Positions 15,794-24,672 of a stretch of DNA of 64,000 nucleotides are shown piece after piece. Each line of letters begins with the position of its first letter. The stretch's first letter is position 1. The position numbers and the translations under genes were made by a program. Source of the DNA: JAUNSR01 sp036655355 (GTDB lineage: Bacteria; Bacteroidota; Bacteroidia; Bacteroidales; JAUNSR01); contig JAVVQG010000003.1 of assembly GCA_036655355.1 (NCBI GenBank), forward strand, positions 124,001 through 188,000. The letters run 5' to 3'. The notes beneath the pieces are model-generated. The model was not told the DNA's origin. It searched no databases and saw only the letters and a list, made by a program, of their open reading frames with translations.

Positions 15794-18700
15794 TTATTCT
15801 CCGATTTTATTAAATCTCTCCTGAATCATACCGGCAATTTCATCGTTGCCTTTGTAGTTATTCTGAAGGCTCTGCAGGTATTGTTTTGCCTGGAAAGCAT
15901 CCTCTTTGGCGATGTAGATATCGGCCAACAGGATAAATCCGCGTGCCAGCCAATACTGATGCGGTGTAGAAGACTCAATCAGTCTGAATACTTCCGCTTC
16001 CGCCTCATCGGATTTACCGACTCTGAAATAGTGATCCGCCAACAGGTAGCTTGCTTCCGCTCCGAACACGTGACGCGTATCTTTCGACAGCTCTTTCAGG
16101 TCTTTCATCGCATACTCGTTCTTTTTCAGTTCGAGCAACGCTTTCGCGCGGTTATACATCGCCTCATGTTTCAGTTCGGGAGTCAGGACACCGTTATCCA
16201 ACAGGTCGTTGGCAGCCAGAACCACCTCTTCACTCAACTCAAGGGATGCCGTTGTGCGCAGAATACCCACTTTGGCAGCCAACTTATTCTCTTTTCTTTC
16301 GGCACGAATCGCCAAAGTACGGAATGTCTCCAATGCTTTCTGCGATTCACCCTCCATGAAATAGATCTCCGCTGTACGAGCGAGCGATTCCTCTGTAAAC
16401 TTATTATCGGGAGCCTGCAGGATCGCTTCGTAATGGTGCACCGCTTTTTCATACGCTTTCGATTGGAAGAACATTCTTGCCAACTCTACATTCGCATTCA
16501 AACGGAAAGCACCCTGCTCGAAACTTTGCAGGTAATTGAACAACGCCTTTTCGCTCTCTGCACTATTTCCGCGCATCAGCACTTTTTCGGCAGCCAGGTA
16601 AGTAAGGGAATCCTGTTCGCCGGCAGCAAACTGAACTTTTCCTTTCAGCGTCTGGATATAATTGGCGTATGCCGGGATATCGTTCTTCTCGATGTATACC
16701 GCCTTCAGGTCTTCAGCAGCCGTACGCGCCTCTTCACTTCCGGGATAATTGTCGATCACGCGTTTGTAAGCTACGATCGATTGCTCCAGCTGATTGCCAT
16801 TGAAGTAAATCAGTCCCAATTGCACACCCGCCTGACGTGCAGCCGAAGTATTCGGGAAACGGGCCATCAGCGATTCGAACGATTCGATTGCTTTCTGAGT
16901 TTGTCCCAATTGGAAATAGGTCTTTCCTTTCTCAGACAATGCATCGTCTGCATAATCGGAGTTCGGGAAGTTGGTTAGCAATTTATCCATCGCCTGGATC
17001 TTAGCGGTGTAGTTTTTCTGCAATCCAGCCATGAATCCCTTCTGGAACAGAGCGTAATCACCTGCAGCAGGAGAGATGGCCGATGCCTGTGCGTAGAATT
17101 CCTCCGCTTTTCCAAACTGTCGTTTGTAGAAATAGGAGTCGCCGATACGATTCAACGCATCGCCGTAACTATTCTTGCCTCGTTCGGCAGGAATCGCCAC
17201 ATATTCTGAATAAGAGCGGATCGCTCCGTCGAAATTATGTTGTTTGAAACAGGTATATCCAAGGTTGTAATGCCCCAGGGCATACACTTCGGCTTTCTGA
17301 TCCTTGGTCAGCGCCAGGAACTGACGGAAATCCGATTCCGCCTTGGCATACAATCCGCTGCGGTAATAGCACTCTCCTCTCCAGAACAGAGCCTGCGCAC
17401 GGGTCTCGGTATTGAGATTACCCAATGCGATGGCCTGGGTGAAGCATTTCTCGGCACCCGCTAGATCGGCATTCGCTACAGACTGCGTACCCAATTGGAA
17501 AAGGATGCGCTGTTTCGCCGCCTGGATCTTCTGACCCGGACGTGCAATCTTGTTGATGGAATTGAGTGCGGCTTCGTAGTTGCGCGTAGTCATATACACC
17601 TCGACCAAACAGTCGTTTACCTTATCGGTATAGCGGGAATTCGGGAATTCGTTAAGGAATTGCTCGAAAACCACCACCGATTCGTTAAACGGCGAGTAGG
17701 AGGATTCGTGGATCGTCAATCCGTAATTATACAATGCCGCTTCTTTCACGGTTTTATTGTAATCGCCCTTCGATGCGGTTTCGAATGCCATGCGGGCATT
17801 GCGCGTGTCGCCGCTCTGCAGGTAGCAGTGGCCCAAGTGTAGGTAGGCGTTCTGCGTCAGTTCATCGGAGCCGTTCGTAGCGCGACTCAGGTTGCTGATC
17901 GCCGTATCGTATTCGCCGCTTCTGTAGGCCGCGATACCAAGGATGTATGCGCTTGAGCGAAGCGGACGGTCGGTTTCCGCCACATAACGTTTCAGGTATT
18001 TCACCGCATTCATCTCCTCGCCTGTCTGGAAATAAGATTCTCCGGCGATGCGATTCAGTTCGGCGCGCTGTTCTGCCGTGCACGCTTTCTTCGACAATAA
18101 GTCAAGCGCAGCACGCTTCGCCTCATCGTAGTTATTCTGTACGAAAAGTATCTGGGTGATGTAATAAGGTACGCTGCCTGCATATTCGCCGCTCTCAGGC
18201 AATGCCCGGAACGCTTTCAATGCCTGCGCATACTCTTTGTCTGCATATTTGATATAAGCGAGGTAGTAATTCGCAGCATCGTCATATTCCGATCCCATTT
18301 CAGACAATACGCGGAAAAGCGGATATGCCTCCTTCGTATTTCCCATCTTGAGGTAAGAAACCCCCAACCGGTGAAAATACACAGGCTGTTCATCTACCGG
18401 AAGACGCTCGAAATCAATCGGCGATAATACGTCGATCGCTTCCGAATAAGAGGCGTGCAGGAAATGCCAGCTCCCGATCAGGAAATTCACCTGTTCGATG
18501 TGTCGTGACCAAGGGTAATCGGTACGGAACTGCTCTAAAAGAGGCAAAGCATACGCCTTATCTTTTTCAAAAGCCGAAGCGGCAATCATATAGTCGGATT
18601 CCTGTAACAGGTCGGTATTCGTCGTCTCTTTTTTGAAACGGACCAGTTGGTCGATACAACCATCCCAGTTTTTCACTTCATACATCTCCTTACCTTTGGT

Positions 18701-18802
18701 AAAAAGAGCTTCCGGCAGCGATGAAGTATAGGAAACCTGCCCGAAGACAGTACTCCCTGCCGAAGCCGCCAATAAACATAATGGAAGAAGTAACTTTTTC
18801 AT
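15794..18802 (-). CDS. large periplasmic tetratricopeptide-repeat protein
   Basis: The 1002-residue protein has a signal peptide (MKKLLLPLCLLAASAGSTVFG). Nearly the whole mature part consists of TPR units with the usual A-x-x-x-Y-x-x-A-I and F-P-x-S motifs (for example FPNSRYTDKV, FPNSDYADDA, YPGSEEARTA). Such helical solenoids act as protein-binding scaffolds. It is the first gene of a two-gene operon with the outer-membrane barrel at 14001-15785. The pair suggests a periplasmic adaptor serving an outer-membrane machine, for example in assembly or transport; that is inference. A -7 promoter box lies 18 bp before the start. Confidence 0.85.
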   Translation of the reverse strand: MKKLLLPLCLLAASAGSTVFGQVSYTSSLPEALFTKGKEMYEVKNWDGCIDQLVRFKKETTNTDLLQESDYMIAASAFEKDKAYALPLLEQFRTDYPWSRHIEQVNFLIGSWHFLHASYSEAIDVLSPIDFERLPVDEQPVYFHRLGVSYLKMGNTKEAYPLFRVLSEMGSEYDDAANYYLAYIKYADKEYAQALKAFRALPESGEYAGSVPYYITQILFVQNNYDEAKRAALDLLSKKACTAEQRAELNRIAGESYFQTGEEMNAVKYLKRYVAETDRPLRSSAYILGIAAYRSGEYDTAISNLSRATNGSDELTQNAYLHLGHCYLQSGDTRNARMAFETASKGDYNKTVKEAALYNYGLTIHESSYSPFNESVVVFEQFLNEFPNSRYTDKVNDCLVEVYMTTRNYEAALNSINKIARPGQKIQAAKQRILFQLGTQSVANADLAGAEKCFTQAIALGNLNTETRAQALFWRGECYYRSGLYAKAESDFRQFLALTKDQKAEVYALGHYNLGYTCFKQHNFDGAIRSYSEYVAIPAERGKNSYGDALNRIGDSYFYKRQFGKAEEFYAQASAISPAAGDYALFQKGFMAGLQKNYTAKIQAMDKLLTNFPNSDYADDALSEKGKTYFQLGQTQKAIESFESLMARFPNTSAARQAGVQLGLIYFNGNQLEQSIVAYKRVIDNYPGSEEARTAAEDLKAVYIEKNDIPAYANYIQTLKGKVQFAAGEQDSLTYLAAEKVLMRGNSAESEKALFNYLQSFEQGAFRLNANVELARMFFQSKAYEKAVHHYEAILQAPDNKFTEESLARTAEIYFMEGESQKALETFRTLAIRAERKENKLAAKVGILRTTASLELSEEVVLAANDLLDNGVLTPELKHEAMYNRAKALLELKKNEYAMKDLKELSKDTRHVFGAEASYLLADHYFRVGKSDEAEAEVFRLIESSTPHQYWLARGFILLADIYIAKEDAFQAKQYLQSLQNNYKGNDEIAGMIQERFNKIGE

Positions 18803-18819
18803 TCTTAATACATTTTTTA

Positions 18820-18827
18820 CAAAGATA
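18820..18827 (-). promoter_or_regulatory. -7 promoter box of the TPR/barrel operon
   Basis: The minus strand reads TATCTTTG, an exact TAnnTTTG match, 18 bp upstream of the TPR gene ATG. The leader would be about 10 nt. Confidence 0.6.
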
Positions 18828-18870
18828 AAGAGAGAGTTAGATTTAAAAAGTCATTTATATAAAAATAACA

Positions 18871-18904
18871 AGCCCTCGCTTATCTATATGGATAAACGAG
18901 GGCT
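18871..18904 (-). terminator. terminator at the end of the PUL operon
   Basis: The stem AGCCCTCGTTTATC / GATAAGCGAGGGCT (one mismatch) is followed on the minus strand by TTGTTATTTTTAT. It begins 43 bp past the GH3 stop and closes the glycan operon. Confidence 0.85.
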
Positions 18905-18947
18905 AAAACAATAGAATCTTTAACGCATTATCAGAAAAACACACAGA

Positions 18948-21188
18948 TCAGATTTGAACCGTAAAATCTTTTGAGATGCCGTCACAGCTATTGGGAGCAA
19001 CCCATATCGTAAAGTCGCCGGCCTCAACCACTTTACGCATGTCGATGTTCCAGAAAGCAAGTTCGGAGAATGGTATCTCAAACGCCACCCGTTTCGACTC
19101 TCCGGGAAGTAGCGTGACACGTTCAAAACGTTTCAACTCCTTTACCGGACGCGTAACGGATCCCACTTTATCCTGCACATAAACCTGTACCACTTCCGTT
19201 CCTTCATAATCACCCGTATTGACCAGATTGAAGCTCAACTTCACAGGTTGATCGGTTGTGAGCGATTCCGATTCCAACTTCAGGTCGCGGTATTCAAACG
19301 TAGTATAGGAGAGTCCGTAACCGAACGGATAGAGCGGATCGAATCCGGCATCCATATAGAACGAAGTACATCCGAGCGACGTTTGTCCCGCCTCCACCGG
19401 AATGTCATTCAACAAAGTCTCAAACCGCGTAGCCGGTCTTCCGGTATTGCGATGCGCATAATAGAGCGGAATCTGTCCCACCATTTTAGGAAACGTTACG
19501 GGTGTCTTGCCACTCGGCACGCTCTTGCCGAAAAGCAGATCGGCGATGGCGGGACCGCCCATCGTACCGGGATGGAACGAATAAAGAACGGCATCCGAAT
19601 GAGCCGCCTCTTTTTCAATAGTCAACGGACGTCCGGCCATGACCACCGTCACCAAAGGTTTTCCACTCTTCGAGAGTGCTTCGATCAAGGCGGTTTGCGC
19701 TCCCTGCAGATTCAGGTCGGCCAAACAGTGCGCCTCACCGGATAATATGGATTCCTCACCTACGAACGCTACGACCACATCCGCTTTAGCCGCAGCGGAA
19801 ACCGCTTTGGCGATCCCTTCGGTATTGGTATCGCGACTAAATCCAAGTGCCGGCTCATAGATAATCTTCACGCGTTGGCCATACGACTCGCGCAAAGCTT
19901 CCAGGGGAGTATAGGTTTTCTCTTTCTCACCGTCGAACACCCAGGTACCCAGCTGCTCATAAGGCGCATCCGCAAGAGGTCCCACTACGGCAATCGTTCC
20001 GATCCGATCGCCAAACGGCAGGGTATTCCCATCGTTCTTCAACAGAATGGCTGATTCCTCGGCGGCTCTCTTCGCTTTGGCGAGGTGCTCTTCGTGGTAT
20101 TTCACCTGCTGATCCGTTACGATATAGGGATTATCAAAAAGTCCGAGACGGTATTTCACCAGCAGAATATTGCGCACGGCCTGATCGATCGCTTCGGCCG
20201 AAACGCTTTTCTCCCGCATCAGCGCGGCCAGGTTCGCCTGATAAGTGCCGCTGACCATCTCCATGTCCAATCCGGCATTCACCGCCTGTGCGGCCGCCGC
20301 CTTATCGTCGGCACAGAATCCGTGTGCCACCATCTCTTTAATCGACGCCCAATCCGATACGACAAAACCGTTGAATCCCCACTCTCCGCGCAGGATATCG
20401 GTCAACGTGTAGCGGTTCCCCGATGCGGGAATGCCGTTGTTATCGTTGAACGAAGTCATAAACGTCTGACAACCCGCTTTCACTGCAGCCTCAAACGGCG
20501 GAAGGTAGACATTCCGCAGCTGTCTCTCCGGAATAAACGTAGAGTTGTAATCGCGCCCACCTTCTGCCGCTCCGTAACCGGTAAAATGCTTGGCACAGGC
20601 TGCGATGGCAGTGGGATCATTGAGCGAATCGCCCTGAAAACCCTGCACCATAGCCGCACCCATCACGGCGGTGAGGTAAGGGTCTTCGCCGCAACTCTCG
20701 GCGATGCGTCCCCAACGCGGATCTCGGGAGATATCGATCATCGGCGCGAAAGTCCAGCGAATCCCGTCGGCCGAAGCCTCGATTGCCGCTACACGGGCCC
20801 CTTCGCGGGCTACCTGCGGATTGAAACTCGCCGCTTGTCCCAGCGGAATGGGAAAAATCGTCTTGTAACCGTGAATCACGTCACGGGCAAAAAGAATCGG
20901 AATTCCCAGACGGGTTTCCTCCACAGCCATGCGCTGCAATTCATTGACACGAGCCGGTTCGGTCTCATTCAGAATGGAGCCTACCAACTCCCCCTTGATA
21001 TGTTGCCGCATCCGGTCCATCTCCGGCACCCCGTTGATCTGGTTCATCTGTCCTATTTTCTCCTCCGGCGTCATCTTAGCCAACAACGCATCCACAAACT
21101 TCGCTTCTTCGGTTTGAGGCGCCTGCTTCACACACGAGGCGCAAAGCAGCGATACCAATCCGAATCGTAAAATCTTATTTAATCTCAT
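18948..21188 (-). CDS. GH3 family beta-glucosidase, probable lipoprotein
   Basis: The 746 residues show the full GH3 layout: (beta/alpha)8 domain, alpha/beta sandwich and C-terminal fibronectin-III-like domain (about 640-740). The nucleophile is Asp279 in GFVVSDW; the likely acid/base is Glu485 in ILSGEAHC. KHFTGYGAAEGGRDYN is the usual substrate-binding loop. The N-terminus (MRLNKILRFGLVSLLCASC) looks like a lipoprotein signal, but the position -3 of the lipobox is Cys, so lipidation is likely rather than certain. It is the last gene of the PUL, 8 bp after the GH16 gene. In this setting it most likely releases glucose from short beta-glucans, probably beta-1,3-linked (inference). The family resembles BglX. 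Confidence 0.93.
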   Translation of the reverse strand: MRLNKILRFGLVSLLCASCVKQAPQTEEAKFVDALLAKMTPEEKIGQMNQINGVPEMDRMRQHIKGELVGSILNETEPARVNELQRMAVEETRLGIPILFARDVIHGYKTIFPIPLGQAASFNPQVAREGARVAAIEASADGIRWTFAPMIDISRDPRWGRIAESCGEDPYLTAVMGAAMVQGFQGDSLNDPTAIAACAKHFTGYGAAEGGRDYNSTFIPERQLRNVYLPPFEAAVKAGCQTFMTSFNDNNGIPASGNRYTLTDILRGEWGFNGFVVSDWASIKEMVAHGFCADDKAAAAQAVNAGLDMEMVSGTYQANLAALMREKSVSAEAIDQAVRNILLVKYRLGLFDNPYIVTDQQVKYHEEHLAKAKRAAEESAILLKNDGNTLPFGDRIGTIAVVGPLADAPYEQLGTWVFDGEKEKTYTPLEALRESYGQRVKIIYEPALGFSRDTNTEGIAKAVSAAAKADVVVAFVGEESILSGEAHCLADLNLQGAQTALIEALSKSGKPLVTVVMAGRPLTIEKEAAHSDAVLYSFHPGTMGGPAIADLLFGKSVPSGKTPVTFPKMVGQIPLYYAHRNTGRPATRFETLLNDIPVEAGQTSLGCTSFYMDAGFDPLYPFGYGLSYTTFEYRDLKLESESLTTDQPVKLSFNLVNTGDYEGTEVVQVYVQDKVGSVTRPVKELKRFERVTLLPGESKRVAFEIPFSELAFWNIDMRKVVEAGDFTIWVAPNSCDGISKDFTVQI

Positions 21189-21196
21189 CTGAATAA

Positions 21197-22702
21197 TTAT
21201 TTTTTCTGAAATACTCGTACATAATCAACTTCGTAAGTACATGGAAGCGCCTTTTCGTCTACACCCATCGCGCCACCCCAATCGCCTCCCCATGCCAGGT
21301 TAAGCTTGAGGTAGAACGGCTCGGTAAACGGCCACGTATCCTTATCTCCTTTCTTGTCGTTTTCAAAAGTGAAATAATTCACCCCGTCCACATACCCTTT
21401 TATAAAGTCGGCGCTCCACTCCACGGCGTAAACGTGAAATTCCGAGTCGGCCGTAGCCACGAATTTCTCCGAGGTCTTCTGGGTCCCGATCTTGTGGTAA
21501 TACGCTTTGCAATGGATGGAGGAGGAGATGTAGTTGGGACGATACCCCACCTCCTCCATAATATCGATTTCGCCATCTTCGGGCCATGATTTATAATTCT
21601 TCGGCATCATCCAGAAAGCCGGCCAGGTTCCTTTCCCCTTGGGCAGTTTCAGTCGCGCCTCAAAATAACCGTAAGTCCAACTCTGCGAAGTATTCATACG
21701 AACCGAATACACCGCATCGCCCACGCGTTTGGCGATGATCTTCAGGGTACCGTCCGAAACAACGGCACAGGTATCTTTACCGGTTGCGCCCGCAATGTAG
21801 TTCTGGATCTCATTGTTCCCCCAGCCGTTCGCTCCGGTTTCATACCACCAGAGACTCTTGTCGGGCATTGAATTCCGACCGTCCGAAGCGGCATTGAATT
21901 CATCCTGCCAAACGAGCGTATAGCCGGCCGGTGTAACGATTTCCGGTTCCACATACACAGCGGTTTCCGGTTTAAAGAAAGCGTTGCCGGGTTTAAATCC
22001 GCTCCACACATACACCGATTTCAACGCGTCGTTCCCCCTGCAGTCGAGCGACGTCAGGTTGATGTTGCTGCGTATGTCGAGTGCAGACAATTTGTTGTCG
22101 CTACAATCGAGCGTAGTGAGTTTCTTCAGAGCCGAGAGGTCTATCTCGGTCAAAGCGTTCCCTTTCACCTGCATTCGTACGACATGAATCAAACGCTCCA
22201 CTCCTGCAAGGGATGCGATCCCTTTGGAGGCACAATCGATCGAAGTGATTTTCAGCCCCTCCTCTTTACTCAGTGCACCGTCTTTATCGGTATCGAATTG
22301 TGAAACGAGGTACTCCTTAAATTTCTGATCGGCAAACTGCAGGTATTCCACCTCATAATTCTGCCTTATCTTGTAGGTGGTCCGGTAAGTTCCGGAACGG
22401 AAAGAGAGCTCTCCGTTGCGAACCGAATCGGCGGTATTGGCATCGAACTTCAGGTTACAGGCGCTCTTTCCGGCCAAACCACCGGACTGTTGCGGCTTAC
22501 ACCACGATACATTGCTGGTTACGCTCCATTCTGCATTTGAGTTAACCTCAAGCAATTCGGTCTGCGCCGCATGATTCACCACCATCTCCGTGGGGTTAAA
22601 CTCCAGAGTGGGAGTTTCCGATTCCGGAATATTTTTTTCATTTTCACCGCACCCTCCCAAAAGAAGTGCGGTGAATAAACTTGGTATTAACATCTTACGC
22701 AT
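21197..22702 (-). CDS. GH16 endo-beta-glucanase (laminarinase-like) lipoprotein with BACON and LRR parts
   Basis: The 501 residues begin with a clear lipobox (LLLGGC, Cys18). A BACON-type domain spans about 32-115 (SNAEWSVTSNVSWCKP, then YKIRQN). Next comes a Ca-binding-like loop (FDTDKDGALSKEE, 136-148) and three LRR-like turns (LTTLDCSDNKL, LTSLDCRGN). The GH16 domain starts near residue 258 (YTLVWQDEFN). Its catalytic signature GEIDIMEE gives nucleophile Glu378, Asp380 and acid/base Glu383. The family cuts beta-1,3 or beta-1,3/1,4 glucans, and some members cut galactans, so the exact polymer is inferred from the GH3 neighbour. It probably works on the cell surface as the first enzyme of this PUL. 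Confidence 0.92.
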   Translation of the reverse strand: MRKMLIPSLFTALLLGGCGENEKNIPESETPTLEFNPTEMVVNHAAQTELLEVNSNAEWSVTSNVSWCKPQQSGGLAGKSACNLKFDANTADSVRNGELSFRSGTYRTTYKIRQNYEVEYLQFADQKFKEYLVSQFDTDKDGALSKEEGLKITSIDCASKGIASLAGVERLIHVVRMQVKGNALTEIDLSALKKLTTLDCSDNKLSALDIRSNINLTSLDCRGNDALKSVYVWSGFKPGNAFFKPETAVYVEPEIVTPAGYTLVWQDEFNAASDGRNSMPDKSLWWYETGANGWGNNEIQNYIAGATGKDTCAVVSDGTLKIIAKRVGDAVYSVRMNTSQSWTYGYFEARLKLPKGKGTWPAFWMMPKNYKSWPEDGEIDIMEEVGYRPNYISSSIHCKAYYHKIGTQKTSEKFVATADSEFHVYAVEWSADFIKGYVDGVNYFTFENDKKGDKDTWPFTEPFYLKLNLAWGGDWGGAMGVDEKALPCTYEVDYVRVFQKK

Positions 22703-22760
22703 CGCTGTATAATTTCATATTTCAACTTCTCCGGATCTGCTGATCCGTTTCTTACTCGCT

Positions 22761-24653
22761 TCAATCGATCTTTTTAAATCGGTATTTCCATGCGATACCA
22801 CTTTGGATGGATACCATCTCGAGGATGTTGTCACACATACGAACGATCTGGAAACGGGGATTCGTGAAGAGAGCATCGGCTGAGAGGTAAGAGACGTAGG
22901 TATTCGGCGGGAACTGCAGGAAGTAGTTGCCATCTGCCGTTTCGAGGGTGTACGAAGCCGTCTGTTCCGCTACCGCAACCTGGAAATCTTCACCATCGTT
23001 GGTATTCGCTTCCGGAAACAAGCCGCAACCGGTATTCACATACAACGTTCCTCCCGCGCCCGGATTGAATACATACCCGCCGTCGGCTTTAAAGGTGAGG
23101 ATATCGTCATATAAACCTTTTCCCTCTTTGTCATTCGCCGGAGCGCTCCACCAACCGGTCGGATTGCCGGCATTCTCTCCGCAACCAAAGTGGCCGCCCA
23201 CCGAGGGCTCCCACGTCCAGCTACCGATCAGTGCCTTGGCATACTCGGAAGGCATCAATTCTTCACCCTCCTCGAAGGTGTCGGGAGCCGTTCCCTCATT
23301 TCCTTCCGCTACAAATCGGTAATGCCAAGCGATGCTGCCATTATCGATCAGCATATCGAGGGTTGTTTCAGAGATCTCTAGTATTTTGAAACGCGGTACG
23401 TTATACGCATCGTCGTTCGGGATATACCCCACGAGGGTTTTAGCCGGGAATACGAGGTAGAGATCGGCACCCTCTTCCACCAACTGCCAGGAAGCGGTCT
23501 GAGGTTCAGTCGGAACCATAAAGTCTTTTCCGTCGTTCGTATTGTGTTCAGCAAACAGGGTACAGCCCGCATTTACATAAACGGTACCCCCTTCGCCCGG
23601 GTTATATAGATATTTGCCATCTGCACCGAATGTGAATACATCGTCATACAAGCCCCAGTCCGCCTTGTCGTTCGGTGCGGCGCTGAACCAACCCAAACCA
23701 TCGGTACCGCTCTCGCCGCATCCCAGATGACCCTGCGTATTTCTGTCCCAAACCCAGTTCTTGGAAACCGATCCGGCCAACAACTCCGCTTTGGTTTTCT
23801 CCGCCACCGCAGGCTGAAGGATATAATGCCATGCGATCGCTCCGTTATCAGCTACCAACTCGAGCAGGTTTTCTTTGATGGTAACCACTCTGAATTTCGG
23901 CGCGTTATAGATTTCGTCGTTCGGCACATACCCCAATAATGTTTTTTCAGGGAATTGCAGGTATACGTCGTTTCCTTCCACCACGAATTCCCAACCGACC
24001 GTCATCGGATCCACCGGAGCCATAAAGTCTTGTCCGTCGCCGGTATTGTATTGGCTGAATACGGAGCATCCGGTATTTACGAATACCGTTCCCCCTTCGC
24101 CGGGGTTATAGGTGTATTCATAGGCATTGGTGAAAGAGAAAAGGTCGTCATACATCCCCCAGGCCGCTTTGTCGCCCGGCTCGGCACTATACCAACCCAG
24201 ACCGTCGGAACCCGATTCGCCGCATCCGATATGTCCTTTCATGTCGCTCGCCCACACCCAGTTTTTCGTACCGTCGCCCGACAAGCGTTTCAGGTAAGGG
24301 GTAAAGTCCATGATGGTATTCTCTATCACGAACTCTTTGAATACCGAACCGTCCGAAATACCGTTTCGGTTGGAGATCTTCACCTCCACCTGATAGGTTC
24401 CCGCCACCACGAAGGTTTTGGTCAGTCCGTTTACGGTAGACACCTTGCCGTCCTCAAAGATCCACACCGGATTACATGCCCGGTTATTGATCTTAAAAGT
24501 CACCTCATTGGTGGTTTGATCCACCAGAATCTCCGCATTGATATCCGCAGCGAGGGGAATTCCCCCTTCCGAAGGGTGAGAGATTGAATCGGGAGAACAG
24601 CCTGCCACCAAAAAGAGGAGGGCTGAAAAGATATATTGAAATAGCTTCTTCAT
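22761..24653 (-). CDS. surface glycan-binding-type lipoprotein: PKD-like domain plus three copies of one module
   Basis: The 630 residues start with a lipobox (FLVAGC, Cys19). A PKD-like domain follows at about 40-112 (NPVWIFEDGKVSTVNGLTKTF, GTYQVEVKISN). The rest is one ~150-residue module repeated three times, at about 131-279, 299-447 and 478-627. Each copy keeps HxGCGE, GWxSAxxxDK, GLYDD, YNPGxGGTVYVNxGC, NTxDGxDF and a closing IAWxYRF. Two cysteines per copy are conserved, as are several tryptophans. The position directly after susD (19-bp gap) is where PULs encode SusE/SusF-like glycan-binding proteins, so I infer a carbohydrate-binding role. I do not recognise the repeated module by name. 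Confidence 0.8.
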   Translation of the reverse strand: MKKLFQYIFSALLFLVAGCSPDSISHPSEGGIPLAADINAEILVDQTTNEVTFKINNRACNPVWIFEDGKVSTVNGLTKTFVVAGTYQVEVKISNRNGISDGSVFKEFVIENTIMDFTPYLKRLSGDGTKNWVWASDMKGHIGCGESGSDGLGWYSAEPGDKAAWGMYDDLFSFTNAYEYTYNPGEGGTVFVNTGCSVFSQYNTGDGQDFMAPVDPMTVGWEFVVEGNDVYLQFPEKTLLGYVPNDEIYNAPKFRVVTIKENLLELVADNGAIAWHYILQPAVAEKTKAELLAGSVSKNWVWDRNTQGHLGCGESGTDGLGWFSAAPNDKADWGLYDDVFTFGADGKYLYNPGEGGTVYVNAGCTLFAEHNTNDGKDFMVPTEPQTASWQLVEEGADLYLVFPAKTLVGYIPNDDAYNVPRFKILEISETTLDMLIDNGSIAWHYRFVAEGNEGTAPDTFEEGEELMPSEYAKALIGSWTWEPSVGGHFGCGENAGNPTGWWSAPANDKEGKGLYDDILTFKADGGYVFNPGAGGTLYVNTGCGLFPEANTNDGEDFQVAVAEQTASYTLETADGNYFLQFPPNTYVSYLSADALFTNPRFQIVRMCDNILEMVSIQSGIAWKYRFKKID

Positions 24654-24672
24654 AATATTCTGATTCTAAGGA

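Noticed and set aside
15779..16978. 399-codon plus-strand frame antisense to the TPR gene
   Set aside because: The minus-strand TPR protein has clear repeats and a signal peptide. The plus frame has no domain pattern and no promoter.
20085..21170. 361-codon plus-strand frame antisense to the GH3 gene
   Set aside because: The GH3 gene carries all catalytic motifs; the opposite frame is a composition shadow.
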